30,135 nucleotides of DNA from a bacterium UBP4_UBA6127. Lineage in GTDB: Bacteria; UBP4; UBA4092. Below are positions 8,594-15,660 of the stretch, in pieces (position 1 is the stretch's first letter; the number at the start of each line of letters is the position of its first letter). The stretch is taken from the NCBI GenBank assembly GCA_002428325.1, contig DIVR01000027.1, forward strand, positions 1 to 30,135, given 5' to 3'. The notes below the pieces were generated by a model. It saw only the letters and a list, made by a program, of their open reading frames with translations, was not told the origin of the DNA and made no database searches. The translations under genes were made by a program, and so were the position numbers.

Positions 8594-8974
8594 TTATGTC
8601 CATTTCAGGACATCTTTCTTCCAGGCATAAAGGAGTCCCACTACTAAAATCAAAAGAAAAATGGCCATTTCCGTGAAGGCAAGGCCGATATCCGGGAAGG
8701 TTTTATAGACTAATGCCCAGGGAAGGACGAAAAGGGTTTCCACATCAAAGATGACAAAAATGAGCGCCCAGACATAGTATCGGGCATTGAATTGGATCCA
8801 AGTAGGGCCTTGAGTCTGCTCGCCGCATTCATAAGGTTCTAACTTAAGGTCTGACTGGGTAGGTTTAGGTCGCAGGATCCAGGAGGTGATATAAGCTCCG
8901 AATCCCATTAAAAGACCAAATAAAATAAAGATTCCTATGTAACTGTAATATCCAGCTTCACCAAAACCAGGCAT
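8594..8974 (-). CDS. nuoA: NADH-quinone oxidoreductase subunit A
   Basis: NuoA (ND3 homologue) is a three-helix membrane subunit near the quinone site of complex I. At 126 residues it is normal in size. It carries the hallmark cytoplasmic loop and second helix: YECGEQTQGPTWIQFNARYYVWALIFVIFDVETLFVLPWAL. The ATG is preceded by TAGGAAAAAC, a suitable Shine-Dalgarno. It is the first gene of the operon, about 70 bases after the predicted transcript start, and is followed directly by nuoH. Confidence 0.97.
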   Translation of the reverse strand: MPGFGEAGYYSYIGIFILFGLLMGFGAYITSWILRPKPTQSDLKLEPYECGEQTQGPTWIQFNARYYVWALIFVIFDVETLFVLPWALVYKTFPDIGLAFTEMAIFLLILVVGLLYAWKKDVLKWT

Positions 8975-9048
8975 GTTTTTCCTATCAATCGGGTAATTTA
9001 TTTATGCGCAAAAAATCCCTGTTAAAAATTGTATATTTGAGATAGGTC

Positions 9049-9077
9049 ATTATCACTAAAATATCCGTTTCTGTCAA
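9049..9077 (-). promoter_or_regulatory. sigma70-type promoter of the nuoAHJKLMN operon
   Basis: On the minus strand a perfect -35 TTGACA (9072-9077) and -10 GATAAT (9049-9054) are separated by 17 bases. Transcription should start near 9042, leaving a leader of about 68 nt before nuoA. The match is strong and correctly placed; no obvious operator repeat overlaps it. Confidence 0.7.
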
Positions 9078-9440
9078 CTTTTCAGCCTCTTAATAACCTT
9101 GGGAATTTATAGTTATTGTTAATAATATCAATCAAACATCTATTCATTGAATATATAAAACAATGAGCCGGTTGATTGGAGAATAACTCTTTCATCCGAA
9201 TCATTCTACAAGAACATATCCGCTATATCAGGACGAAATCGCTTCTGCTCCAATATTTTCCTTCTTCAGCCCCCAGGAGAGTTTCTATAGGTTTCTGATA
9301 ATTGATATAACATTCATAGTTCTACCTGAGGTAAAATAGCTTCAGAGTGAAAAGAAGAGACTGATTTGCAAAATAATTATTTGGATAATTCTAAAAAAAG
9401 GACTTGCCAAACCCATGGATTCCCCGTAAAATTCAACCCG
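9078..9440. other. AT-rich divergent intergenic stretch without a gene
   Basis: This lies between the divergent nuo and secDF promoters. I see no convincing coding frame, tRNA or structured RNA. A short near-palindrome (ATCGGTT-A-AACCGAT) lies just beyond it at about 9444-9458, immediately before the secD -35 box, and could be a regulator site. Confidence 0.5.
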
Positions 9441-9469
9441 CCAATCGGTTAAACCGATTTATAAAAAGT

Positions 9470-9499
9470 TTGACAGCCCGTAAAGAGTTTCAATATAAT
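9470..9499 (+). promoter_or_regulatory. Consensus sigma70 promoter of secDF
   Basis: TTGACA (9470-9475) and TATAAT (9494-9499), both perfect consensus hexamers, are separated by 18 bases. The expected start is near 9506, giving a leader of about 143 nt before secD. A 15-base palindrome (9444-9458) lies just upstream. Confidence 0.8.
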
Positions 9500-9540
9500 G
9501 ATGATTCGTTTAAAAGACCGTCGAAATATACGGAAAATTC

Positions 9541-9568
9541 GGACTGTTCTGTCATGGGAGGATAGTCC
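9541..9568 (+). promoter_or_regulatory. Hairpin in the secD 5' leader
   Basis: GGACTGTTCT (9541-9550) pairs with AGGATAGTCC (9559-9568): ten pairs, two of them G-U, around an 8-base loop. The loop and 3' arm contain GGGAGGA, the best Shine-Dalgarno in the leader, which would serve the small leader frame at 9570. There is no U-tract, so it is not a terminator. Confidence 0.5.
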
Positions 9569-9569
9569 A

Positions 9570-9632
9570 GTGTGTTTACTACTAGCCACTCCCGCCCGCA
9601 GGATACAGCCATCAAATTTTATATATAAATAA
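9570..9632 (+). CDS. Possible 20-residue leader peptide upstream of secD
   Basis: A GTG lies seven bases after the strong Shine-Dalgarno GGGAGGA. It opens a 20-codon frame (MCLLLATPARR..., ending NFIYK) that stops at 9632, 16 bases before the secD ATG. The frame lies wholly within the predicted secD transcript. The peptide is far too short to be a secreted stalling sensor like SecM or VemP, but a translated leader with its Shine-Dalgarno inside a hairpin suggests coupling or attenuation of secD. It may equally be chance: one good Shine-Dalgarno and 20 codons are weak evidence. Confidence 0.3.
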   Translation: MCLLLATPARRIQPSNFIYK

Positions 9633-9648
9633 AGATCGAGGAAGAATT

Positions 9649-11292
9649 ATGAATATTTTCGCAAAATGGAAAGTAATACTTATCTTAGCGGTCCTCATCC
9701 TTTCCACCTGGTTTTTGGTTCCGACCATCCGGTGGTACAGTATGACCCCTAAAGCCAGACAAGACCTTCAGAAGGTTGATTACAAAGAATGGAAATCCAT
9801 CAATGAAGGCAAACTGAATCTGGGACTAGACCTCCAGGGAGGTGTCAGCCTGCTGTTAAGAGTTGATACCGATGCCCTGCAAGCTATGGCCATGGACAAG
9901 GAAATTGAACGTATCAATACCGAGTTCACCGCCAAAAACTCACCCATACGTGCCACCCTTTCCGAAAACAGCGCTTATATCATCATTGCGTATCCGGATG
10001 AAGACCAGCGACAGGCAGCATCCAATATTGCCATGGGGTCTGACATTCTGGAAAAAATAGATTCTCCAGACGGAAAACTCTATTATCAGCCCTCTCCGCT
10101 TCGGATTAATCAGAAGCTCTCAGATACAGTGGAGCAGGCTCGGCATGTTATTGAAAACCGTGTGAATGAACTGGGCCTTTCTGAAACCATGGTTGCCAAA
10201 GTGGGTGATGATAAGATTGCCGTTCAACTCCCCGGGGAAACCGATCCTGAACGCGCGACCAATATTATCCGCCGCCAGGCTTTCCTGGAATTCAAGCTGG
10301 TGGCCGATGATGCTCTGATCAACAGCATTATTGATGAACAGGGGAACCTCCGGCCCGGAGCCATCATTCCGGATGGGTACGAACTGAAATACCTCAAAGA
10401 AACCAAAGGTACGGATATTACCAAGATTCCTATTCTCGTTAAAAAACGGGCGGACCTGACAGGTGACCATATTACCAGTGCCCGGGTCAGCCGAGATTCC
10501 ATGTCATTCGGCGCCGCCTATGTCGAATTAAAACTGGACCGGGAAGGCGCCCGTATGTTTGAACGGGTTACCGGGATGAATGTAAACAAGAAGCTGGCTA
10601 TCGTCCTTGATGGGGAAGTAAAATCCGCTCCTAACATTCAGGAACGAATCCCTAATGGTTCAGCCCGAATCACCGGACAATACACTGAAAATGAAGCCAG
10701 AGACCTGGCCTTAGTACTAAAATCCGGTGCTTTACCGGTTCCTCTGGTCATTGAAGAATCCCGGACTGTAGGACCGACCCTGGGTTATGATTCTATTCGA
10801 AAAGGCATTATGTCTGCCGTTATTGGCGGCATTCTGATTGTCCTGTTCATGTTTGTTTATTATAAAGGTTCTGGACTGATTGCTGATTTGGCTTTAATAC
10901 TGAACCTGATAATCCTGATGGCTGCCATGAGTATGCTGGGTGCCACACTGACAGTCCCGGGAATTGCCGGTATCGTACTGACCATCGGTATGGCTGTCGA
11001 TGCCAACGTTCTGATATTTGAACGCATCCGGGAAGAGTTACGAGCCGGGAAAACACCCCGCGCCGCCATTGAAGCCGGATATGGCAGAGCTTTTTCAGCC
11101 ATTCTCGACTCCAATGTTACTACGATTATCGCAGCCTTCATGCTGGTTCAATTCGGTTCCAGCGCAGTGAAAGGTTTTGCCATTACTTTGATGGTGGGTA
11201 TTACCATCAGTATGTTCACGGCCATTCTGGTGACCCGAGTCGTATTTGACTGGATCAGCCTCCGGTCGGGATTCAAAAAACTCAGCATCTAA
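9649..11292 (+). CDS. secD: Protein translocase subunit SecD
   Basis: SecD works with SecF in the inner membrane to pull exported proteins across using the proton gradient. The 547-residue protein has an N-terminal helix (8-27), the D1 motif GLDLQGG (59-65), a large extracytoplasmic P1 region with the repeated head and base domains (ENRVNELGLSE, RIPNGSARITGQYTENEARDLA), and five more helices. The functional Asp451 lies in LTIGMAVDANVLIFERIREE. A GAGGAAG Shine-Dalgarno lies four bases before the ATG. secF follows after 24 bases. yajC, a frequent upstream partner, is absent. Confidence 0.96.
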   Translation: MNIFAKWKVILILAVLILSTWFLVPTIRWYSMTPKARQDLQKVDYKEWKSINEGKLNLGLDLQGGVSLLLRVDTDALQAMAMDKEIERINTEFTAKNSPIRATLSENSAYIIIAYPDEDQRQAASNIAMGSDILEKIDSPDGKLYYQPSPLRINQKLSDTVEQARHVIENRVNELGLSETMVAKVGDDKIAVQLPGETDPERATNIIRRQAFLEFKLVADDALINSIIDEQGNLRPGAIIPDGYELKYLKETKGTDITKIPILVKKRADLTGDHITSARVSRDSMSFGAAYVELKLDREGARMFERVTGMNVNKKLAIVLDGEVKSAPNIQERIPNGSARITGQYTENEARDLALVLKSGALPVPLVIEESRTVGPTLGYDSIRKGIMSAVIGGILIVLFMFVYYKGSGLIADLALILNLIILMAAMSMLGATLTVPGIAGIVLTIGMAVDANVLIFERIREELRAGKTPRAAIEAGYGRAFSAILDSNVTTIIAAFMLVQFGSSAVKGFAITLMVGITISMFTAILVTRVVFDWISLRSGFKKLSI

Positions 11293-11316
11293 TCACAGGA
11301 CAGGAGAACGGTTCAA

Positions 11317-12273
11317 ATGCAATTTGTTAAACAGACTAATATTGATTTTATCGGGTTACGTAAATATGGCTATATAATTTCTGCCATTGCCATTATCATC
11401 AGCCTTTTTTCCATCGGGTATTATTATTCCCAGACCGGGAATATGTTTCGATGGGGATTGGATTTCTCCGGGGGGATTCAGTTGAATGTGAAGTTCGACC
11501 AGCCCATCCAGGAAGAACAGATCCGGGCTTCATTGAAATCACTTAATCTTGAAGAATTAACCATCCAGCGGGTGCTCTTAACGGATACCCAGGCTTTCGA
11601 CATTAAAACTAAAGCCGGTGGAAACCTGAAAGATGAAGCTGCTAAAAGCCAGTTATCCAACACCATTGTTAATACCCTGAAACAGGCGAATCCCAATAAT
11701 GCGATGACAGTTCTTTCCCAGGACTTTGTCGGTTCCAGTGTGGCCAGTGATTTTATCCGCCGTGCCACCATGGCCGTTTTACTTTCCTGGTTGGGAATTA
11801 TCATCTACCTCATGTGGCGGTTTGAATTCAAGTTTGCCGCCGCCGGTGTATTTTCACTGATGCATGATACCATCATCACCCTGGGCGCCATTTCCCTGTT
11901 CAATGTGGAAATAACCCTGGTGGTTATTGCGGCCATTCTGACGAATATCGGATATTCGATTAACGATACGATTATTATTTACGACCGTATTCGGGAAAAC
12001 CGAAAAACCCACCGCCGCATGGAATTTGCTGAAATCATCAATCTCAGCACCAATCAGACTCTGAGCCGGACCATTTTGACGGTCTTAACAGTTTTAATGG
12101 TGGCCCTCTGCCTCTTCTTATTTGGCGGTCAGGTCATTCACGGGTTTGCTTTCACCCTCCTGATAGGTGTCTCTTTCGGTACTTTTTCATCCATCTATGT
12201 GGCCAGCCCCATCATCTTGGAATGGATCAATTGGGACAAGCGGCGAGCCGCTAAAAAATCAGGGAAGAAATAA
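11317..12273 (+). CDS. secF: Protein translocase subunit SecF
   Basis: SecF is the partner of SecD in the SecDF export motor. The 318 residues have the first helix (18-36), the LDFSGG motif (48-53), a short periplasmic P4 domain, and five C-terminal helices with the conserved NIGYSINDTIIIYDRIRENRK segment in helix four. The size is normal for a stand-alone SecF. An AGGAG Shine-Dalgarno lies ten bases before the ATG, and the 24-base spacing from secD indicates one transcript. A Lys/Arg-rich tail ends the protein. Confidence 0.96.
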   Translation: MQFVKQTNIDFIGLRKYGYIISAIAIIISLFSIGYYYSQTGNMFRWGLDFSGGIQLNVKFDQPIQEEQIRASLKSLNLEELTIQRVLLTDTQAFDIKTKAGGNLKDEAAKSQLSNTIVNTLKQANPNNAMTVLSQDFVGSSVASDFIRRATMAVLLSWLGIIIYLMWRFEFKFAAAGVFSLMHDTIITLGAISLFNVEITLVVIAAILTNIGYSINDTIIIYDRIRENRKTHRRMEFAEIINLSTNQTLSRTILTVLTVLMVALCLFLFGGQVIHGFAFTLLIGVSFGTFSSIYVASPIILEWINWDKRRAAKKSGKK

Positions 12274-12340
12274 ATTCCGGTTTATGGTATAACTTCTCTT
12301 CACAAGAGATGAAAGAAATCAACTAAATAAGGAATCCAAT

Positions 12341-12379
12341 GCTGGAGTTCGGAAGAACCGCATAAATCCGAACTCCAGC
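12341..12379 (+). repeat. 12-bp perfect inverted repeat after secF
   Basis: GCTGGAGTTCGG (12341-12352) and CCGAACTCCAGC (12368-12379) are exact complements around a 15-base loop. No T-run follows on either strand, so this is not a classical intrinsic terminator. It could be an mRNA 3'-end stabiliser for secDF or the first domain of the EF-G leader. A second short hairpin (GTCTC 12402-12406 with GAGAC 12424-12428) follows. Confidence 0.65.
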
Positions 12380-12444
12380 CTCACTTAACAGGATTATAGT
12401 AGTCTCGGCCGCCACGGGTGGTGGAGACAATCATCAGGACTAAG

Positions 12445-12599
12445 CAGACAGTCCCTTAAAGAGTAGAGGAACGGCAAGCGGAATTAAATAAGTTAAGCTT
12501 GCGATCTTCGGCCTGAAATGATGGCCAGACCGATGGTTGGTTTAACTGATTTAATTCCAATATTAAATCGTTAATCTACTCGGGTAAGGAGACTGTCTG
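12445..12599 (+). promoter_or_regulatory. Rod-like RNA leader masking the EF-G2 ribosome-binding site
   Basis: The lower stem pairs 12445-12453 with 12591-12599 (9 bp), then 12454-12458 with 12585-12589 (5 bp after a one-base bulge), then 12461-12467 with 12575-12581 (7 bp). After an open region, 12480-12496 pairs with 12542-12558 (17 positions, one A-G mismatch). The tip holds a GGCC/GGCC hairpin (12510-12513 with 12523-12526). The 3' strand of the lower stem includes the Shine-Dalgarno AAGGAG (12586-12591) and the first base of the GTG start, so the folded form should block initiation. I recognise no known riboswitch class. Alternatives are a 6S-like RNA shape or a MITE-like inverted repeat, but the exact overlap with the start codon favours cis-regulation. 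Confidence 0.65.
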
Positions 12600-14692
12600 T
12601 GAATATCAAGGAATACCCCACCTCTCAAATCCGCAATTTTGCTATCGCCGGACATAATGGAACCGGCAAAACCTCCCTCGCCGAGGCCATGCTTTTTCTC
12701 GCCGGCGCTACCAACAGGTTAGGCCGGGTCGAAGACGGCACGACCGTGTGCGATTACGACCCCGATGAAGTAAAACGGAAAAACACCATTAATGCCACCT
12801 TAGCTTCTCTTGAATGGAAAAAATGCAAAATAAATCTTTTGGATACTCCCGGGTTTGCTGATTTCATTGGAGACGTAAAAGGAAGCCTTCGCATTGTTGA
12901 TGGTGTGATCGTGGTCTTGAATGCCCCTTCCGGGGTTGAGACTGAGACTGAAAAGGTCTGGTCTTATGCCGATGAGTATAATACGCCCCGATGTGTTTTC
13001 GTAAACAAGATGGATAAAGAACGGGCCGATTATGAAGCCTGTATTGCTTCCGTTGAAAAAACCTTCAAGGTTCGTGCGGTCCCCATTGAACTGCCTATTG
13101 GGAAAGAAGCCAATTTCAAAGGCGTGGTCAATATCCTCCATAAAAAAGCTTATTCGGTTGAAAATGGGAAGATCAAAGAATTCGATATTCCCGCCGAAGT
13201 GAAAGAGGATGTGGAAGCTGCCTGGGATAAGCTGGTGGAAGCCGCCTCTGAAACCAGTGATGAGCTGATTGCCAAATTTCTCGATGGGCAGACCCTGACT
13301 GAAGAAGAAGTCATTAAAGGCGTTCATGACGGAATCCTTAAAAATCTATTTGTCCCGGTATTCTGCGGGTCAGCCACCCATATGCAGGGAATCCATGGAC
13401 TGTTGGATGCGTTTGTGGAAAATTGGCCGAATCCGACCGAGATGCCGCCAGTCAAGGGAAAAAACGCCAAAGGGGAAGAAGTGGAATTGATTTGCGACCC
13501 GGAAGGCCCCCTCTGCGCTTTTGTATTTAAGACCATTGCCGATCCATTTGCCGGCCGGCTGAGCTTAATGCGAATCTACTCCGGGACTCTGGCCAAGGAT
13601 CATGTAACCTATAATGCCAATAAAGAAAAAGATGAAAAAATAGCTTCCCTGATTTTCCGCTGCGGGAAGGAACAACAGACCGTTACCAAGGTGGTGGCGG
13701 GGGATATTGTCGCCTCTGCAAAATTAGCGGTCACCACCACTTCCGATTGCCTTTGCGATAAAAATAAAGTCATTATTCTTCCGGCTACCCATTATCCCGA
13801 GCCCCAGATGACTCTGGCGCTTGAAGCTAAGACCAAAGGCGATGAAGATAAGATTGCAACCGCTATCCATCGGCTGATTGAAGAAGACCCTACCCTGACC
13901 ACCCGTCGGGATGCTGAAATGAACCAGTTCCTGATTTCCGGCATGGGTGAAATGCATCTGAATGTCTTGTTGGAAAAAGCCAAATCCAAATTCGGGGTGG
14001 AAGCCATATTGAAAGAACCCCGTATTTCCTACCGGGAGACCATCAAAGGGAAAGCCGATAATGTCCAAGGCAAGTTTAAACGGCAGTCCGGCGGCCGAGG
14101 CCAATATGGCGATTGCGTGATTCGGATGGAACCCCTTCCCCGAGGTTCGGGTTTCGAGTTTTTGAATGACATCCATGGAGGCGTCATTCCCACCAATTAT
14201 ATCCCGGCCGTTGAAAAAGGTATCCGGGAAACCAAGGAACATGGAATCTTGGCAGGATACCCGGTAGTGGATTTCAAAGTAGCTCTCTTTTATGGGTCGT
14301 ATCATGAAGTAGATTCTTCCGATATGGCATTCAAAATTGCCGGTTCGATGGCTTTTAAAAAGGCTATGGAACAGTGCAAACCCACTATCCTGGAACCGAT
14401 TGTGAATATTGAGGTTAAAGTTCCGGAAGAATATATGGGCGCTATCATTGGGGATTTGAACTCCCGTCGCGGCCAGGTCATGGGGATGGATTCGGAAGGT
14501 GGCTGGTCTATCGTCAAAGCCCAGGCCCCCCAGTCGGAAATTGCCAAGTATAGCGTGGATCTCCGGTCGATTGCCCGCGGCCGGGGTTCTTTCATTCAGA
14601 GATTCTCCCATTATGCGGAATGTCCGCCTGATGTCCAGAAAAAAGTCATTGAATCTTCTGACCGGAAGCAGTCCACTGAAGAAGAAGCTTAA
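12599..14692 (+). CDS. fusA2: Elongation factor G-like GTPase (EF-G2 type)
   Basis: This 697-residue five-domain translational GTPase resembles EF-G, which moves tRNAs and mRNA through the ribosome. The P-loop is GHNGTGKTS (18-26) and G4 is NKMD (136-139). The G3 motif is DTPGFADF (82-89), with Phe86 where canonical EF-G has the catalytic His. The early GATNRLGRVEDGTTVCDYDPDE segment is typical of the EF-G2 paralogue group, whose role is less clear than that of EF-G1. Domain IV (RGQYGDCVIRMEP...) and domain V (IIGDLNSRRGQVMGMD) are intact. The start is GTG, seven bases after AAGGAG. It lies alone behind a structured leader and before a strong terminator. Confidence 0.93.
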   Translation: MNIKEYPTSQIRNFAIAGHNGTGKTSLAEAMLFLAGATNRLGRVEDGTTVCDYDPDEVKRKNTINATLASLEWKKCKINLLDTPGFADFIGDVKGSLRIVDGVIVVLNAPSGVETETEKVWSYADEYNTPRCVFVNKMDKERADYEACIASVEKTFKVRAVPIELPIGKEANFKGVVNILHKKAYSVENGKIKEFDIPAEVKEDVEAAWDKLVEAASETSDELIAKFLDGQTLTEEEVIKGVHDGILKNLFVPVFCGSATHMQGIHGLLDAFVENWPNPTEMPPVKGKNAKGEEVELICDPEGPLCAFVFKTIADPFAGRLSLMRIYSGTLAKDHVTYNANKEKDEKIASLIFRCGKEQQTVTKVVAGDIVASAKLAVTTTSDCLCDKNKVIILPATHYPEPQMTLALEAKTKGDEDKIATAIHRLIEEDPTLTTRRDAEMNQFLISGMGEMHLNVLLEKAKSKFGVEAILKEPRISYRETIKGKADNVQGKFKRQSGGRGQYGDCVIRMEPLPRGSGFEFLNDIHGGVIPTNYIPAVEKGIRETKEHGILAGYPVVDFKVALFYGSYHEVDSSDMAFKIAGSMAFKKAMEQCKPTILEPIVNIEVKVPEEYMGAIIGDLNSRRGQVMGMDSEGGWSIVKAQAPQSEIAKYSVDLRSIARGRGSFIQRFSHYAECPPDVQKKVIESSDRKQSTEEEA

Positions 14693-14713
14693 ATCTAATA
14701 ATTTCAATCAACA

Positions 14714-14753
14714 AAAAAGCCGGATATTGCAAAATATCCGGCTTTTTATTTTT
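14714..14753 (+). terminator. Strong intrinsic terminator after the EF-G2 gene
   Basis: A 15-bp perfect stem (14714-14728 with 14733-14747, core AGCCGGATATT) with a GCAA tetraloop is followed by TTTTTATTTTT. The A-run on the 5' side makes it potentially bidirectional. It marks the left boundary of the AT-rich island. Confidence 0.92.
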
Positions 14754-14870
14754 CTACATCATCTCAACACACGCACCACAATCGCATCTTAAATAATTTA
14801 CATCACCGATAAAATTTCTTAAGACTCACAATTAATATGCCATACAGTTCTGGTTTAGTAGATTTTACAC

Positions 14871-14899
14871 TTGTTTTTGTTTCCATTATTTTGTATAAT
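14871..14899 (+). promoter_or_regulatory. Probable promoter of the orphan gene at 14941
   Basis: TTGTTT (14871-14876), a 17-base spacer and a perfect TATAAT (14894-14899) place the start near 14906. A short leader then leads to GAGG, eight bases before the ATG. Confidence 0.6.
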
Positions 14900-14940
14900 C
14901 ATAACTGTCAAAGTGTTTCAAGAATAATGAGGATAAAAAA

Positions 14941-15372
14941 ATGAATATTAAAGATTTCGATTTTTTATGGGTTAAGCCAAAGTCAGGGGCCCCAACTGTA
15001 TCTATTGCTAAATATGGGATAACTTTTAATCAGCTATCAATTGAAATGCTCAATTCACCTAAATTTATCATGTTAGGATTTGATAGGGCAAAACAAACTC
15101 TTGCAATTAAACCCGTTACAACATCAGAAGAAAGCCTGGAATACGCCTACAATTTCAACATAAAAAAAGGGTTTGCAAGAGTTGGATGTAACGACTTTGT
15201 TAGAATGTTAGGACAATATACTGGCATAGATTTTAACAAATCAAAACGATATATCGCTACAGAGACAGAAGGGTATCTTCTTGTTAATTTAAAGATATCC
15301 GAAAGCATTGAAGAAAATAAAAACGATTCTCAAAAGGAATTTACTGAAGATGAATGCCAAGAGAAAGCATAA
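14941..15372 (+). CDS. Uncharacterised 143-residue protein of the AT-rich island
   Basis: I do not recognise a named family with confidence. The N-terminal 60 residues (FLWVKPKSGAPTVSIAKYG, then FNQLSIEMLNSPKFIMLGFD, then TLAIKPV) look like a small beta-alpha-beta fold. That pattern recurs in short conserved proteins of anaerobes and loosely recalls AbrB-type DNA-binding modules (weak inference). The middle (GFARVGCNDFVRMLGQYTGIDFNKSKRYIATETEGYLLVNL) is a second small domain. The tail is acidic and Lys/Glu-rich. There is no signal peptide or membrane segment. It has its own promoter and GAGG Shine-Dalgarno. A minus-facing terminator begins at its stop codon. The small protein gene at 15483 and the Cas2-like gene at 15720 lie downstream on the same strand. 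Confidence 0.7.
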   Translation: MNIKDFDFLWVKPKSGAPTVSIAKYGITFNQLSIEMLNSPKFIMLGFDRAKQTLAIKPVTTSEESLEYAYNFNIKKGFARVGCNDFVRMLGQYTGIDFNKSKRYIATETEGYLLVNLKISESIEENKNDSQKEFTEDECQEKA

Positions 15373-15399
15373 AAAAAGAGCCAAGTAAAACTTGGCTCT
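15371..15399 (-). terminator. Minus-strand intrinsic terminator at the 3' end of the orphan gene
   Basis: A 10-bp perfect stem (15377-15386 with 15390-15399, AGAGCCAAGT/ACTTGGCTCT) has a 3-base loop. The run of A at 15371-15376 reads as T6 on the minus strand. On the plus strand no T-run follows (CAGAAATAACC). The polarity implies transcription entering from the right, although no minus-strand gene is visible there. Confidence 0.65.
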
Positions 15400-15400
15400 C

Positions 15401-15471
15401 AGAAATAACCTTTTAGTTGTTCTCTTATTACCAGTAAGAGAAAAGGTTATTTCTCCTTTCTCCAAGAAAGG
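15401..15471. repeat. Two adjacent perfect inverted repeats before the 36-codon gene
   Basis: The first hairpin pairs 15401-15414 with 15441-15454 (14 bp, AGAAATAACCTTTT and complement) and encloses a second stem (15422-15427 with 15435-15440, CTCTTA/TAAGAG) offset by a 7-base bulge. The second hairpin is CCTTTCT (15455-15461) with AGAAAGG (15465-15471). Its 3' arm carries the Shine-Dalgarno of the small gene at 15483. No direct repeats or attC-like boxes are seen. Confidence 0.75.
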
Positions 15472-15482
15472 ATGTTATATAT

Positions 15483-15593
15483 ATGGAAGAAATCATATAT
15501 ACCAAATATATAACCTTAAGGAACGGGAAACGTATTTTTGCTTCCCAATATGGCCTTAAGGCATTCCGTATAGTTATACGGAAAAAGAAATAA
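15483..15593 (+). CDS. 36-residue basic protein, conserved-looking, function unknown
   Basis: The ATG lies about ten bases after AAAGGAT, and the frame gives 36 residues beginning MEEIIYTKYITLRNGKRIFA and ending in IRKKK before TAA. The composition looks protein-like rather than random: a YIxLxNGKxIxAxxYGLKAF pattern that I associate loosely with very short conserved bacterial proteins, plus a strongly basic tail suggesting nucleic-acid contact (inference). The coding region itself carries inverted repeats: GTTATATAT/ATATATAAC around the start (15474-15514), two CCTTAAGG copies (15514-15521 and 15554-15561), and TTCCGTATA/TATACGGAA near the end (15564-15583). It lies between the orphan gene and the Cas2-like gene on the same strand. 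Confidence 0.5.
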   Translation: MEEIIYTKYITLRNGKRIFASQYGLKAFRIVIRKKK

Positions 15594-15660
15594 GTTAATA
15601 TTTTAACTTATTTTGAAATATTGAGCAAAATCTGACAACTAATAACTCAATATTTCTTTC
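15591..15660 (+). terminator. Two AT-rich hairpins after the 36-codon gene
   Basis: TAAGTTAA (15591-15598, overlapping the stop codon) pairs with TTAACTTA (15603-15610) and is followed by TTTTG. Then GAAATATTGAG (15615-15625) pairs perfectly with CTCAATATTTC (15646-15656), followed by TTTCTT. Either could end the upstream transcript or control the Cas2-like gene, though the stems are AT-rich. Confidence 0.5.

Noticed and set aside
9499..9632. Longer leader ORF starting at the ATG in the secD -10 region
   Set aside because: Its start codon overlaps the -10 box, upstream of the predicted transcript start, and has no Shine-Dalgarno; only the GTG at 9570 is kept as a possibility.
8975..9648. Hidden nuoB or other complex I gene or tRNA in the divergent gap
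   Set aside because: No frame with NuoB or NuoI cysteine motifs and no cloverleaf was found on either strand.
12445..12599. 6S RNA gene
   Set aside because: The stem-bubble-stem outline is similar, but the structure ends exactly on the EF-G2 start codon and lacks conserved 6S sequence boxes that I could recognise.
13724..14707. A 327-codon open frame antisense to the EF-G2 gene
   Set aside because: It is the complement shadow of a strongly conserved coding frame, with no Shine-Dalgarno and no family resemblance.
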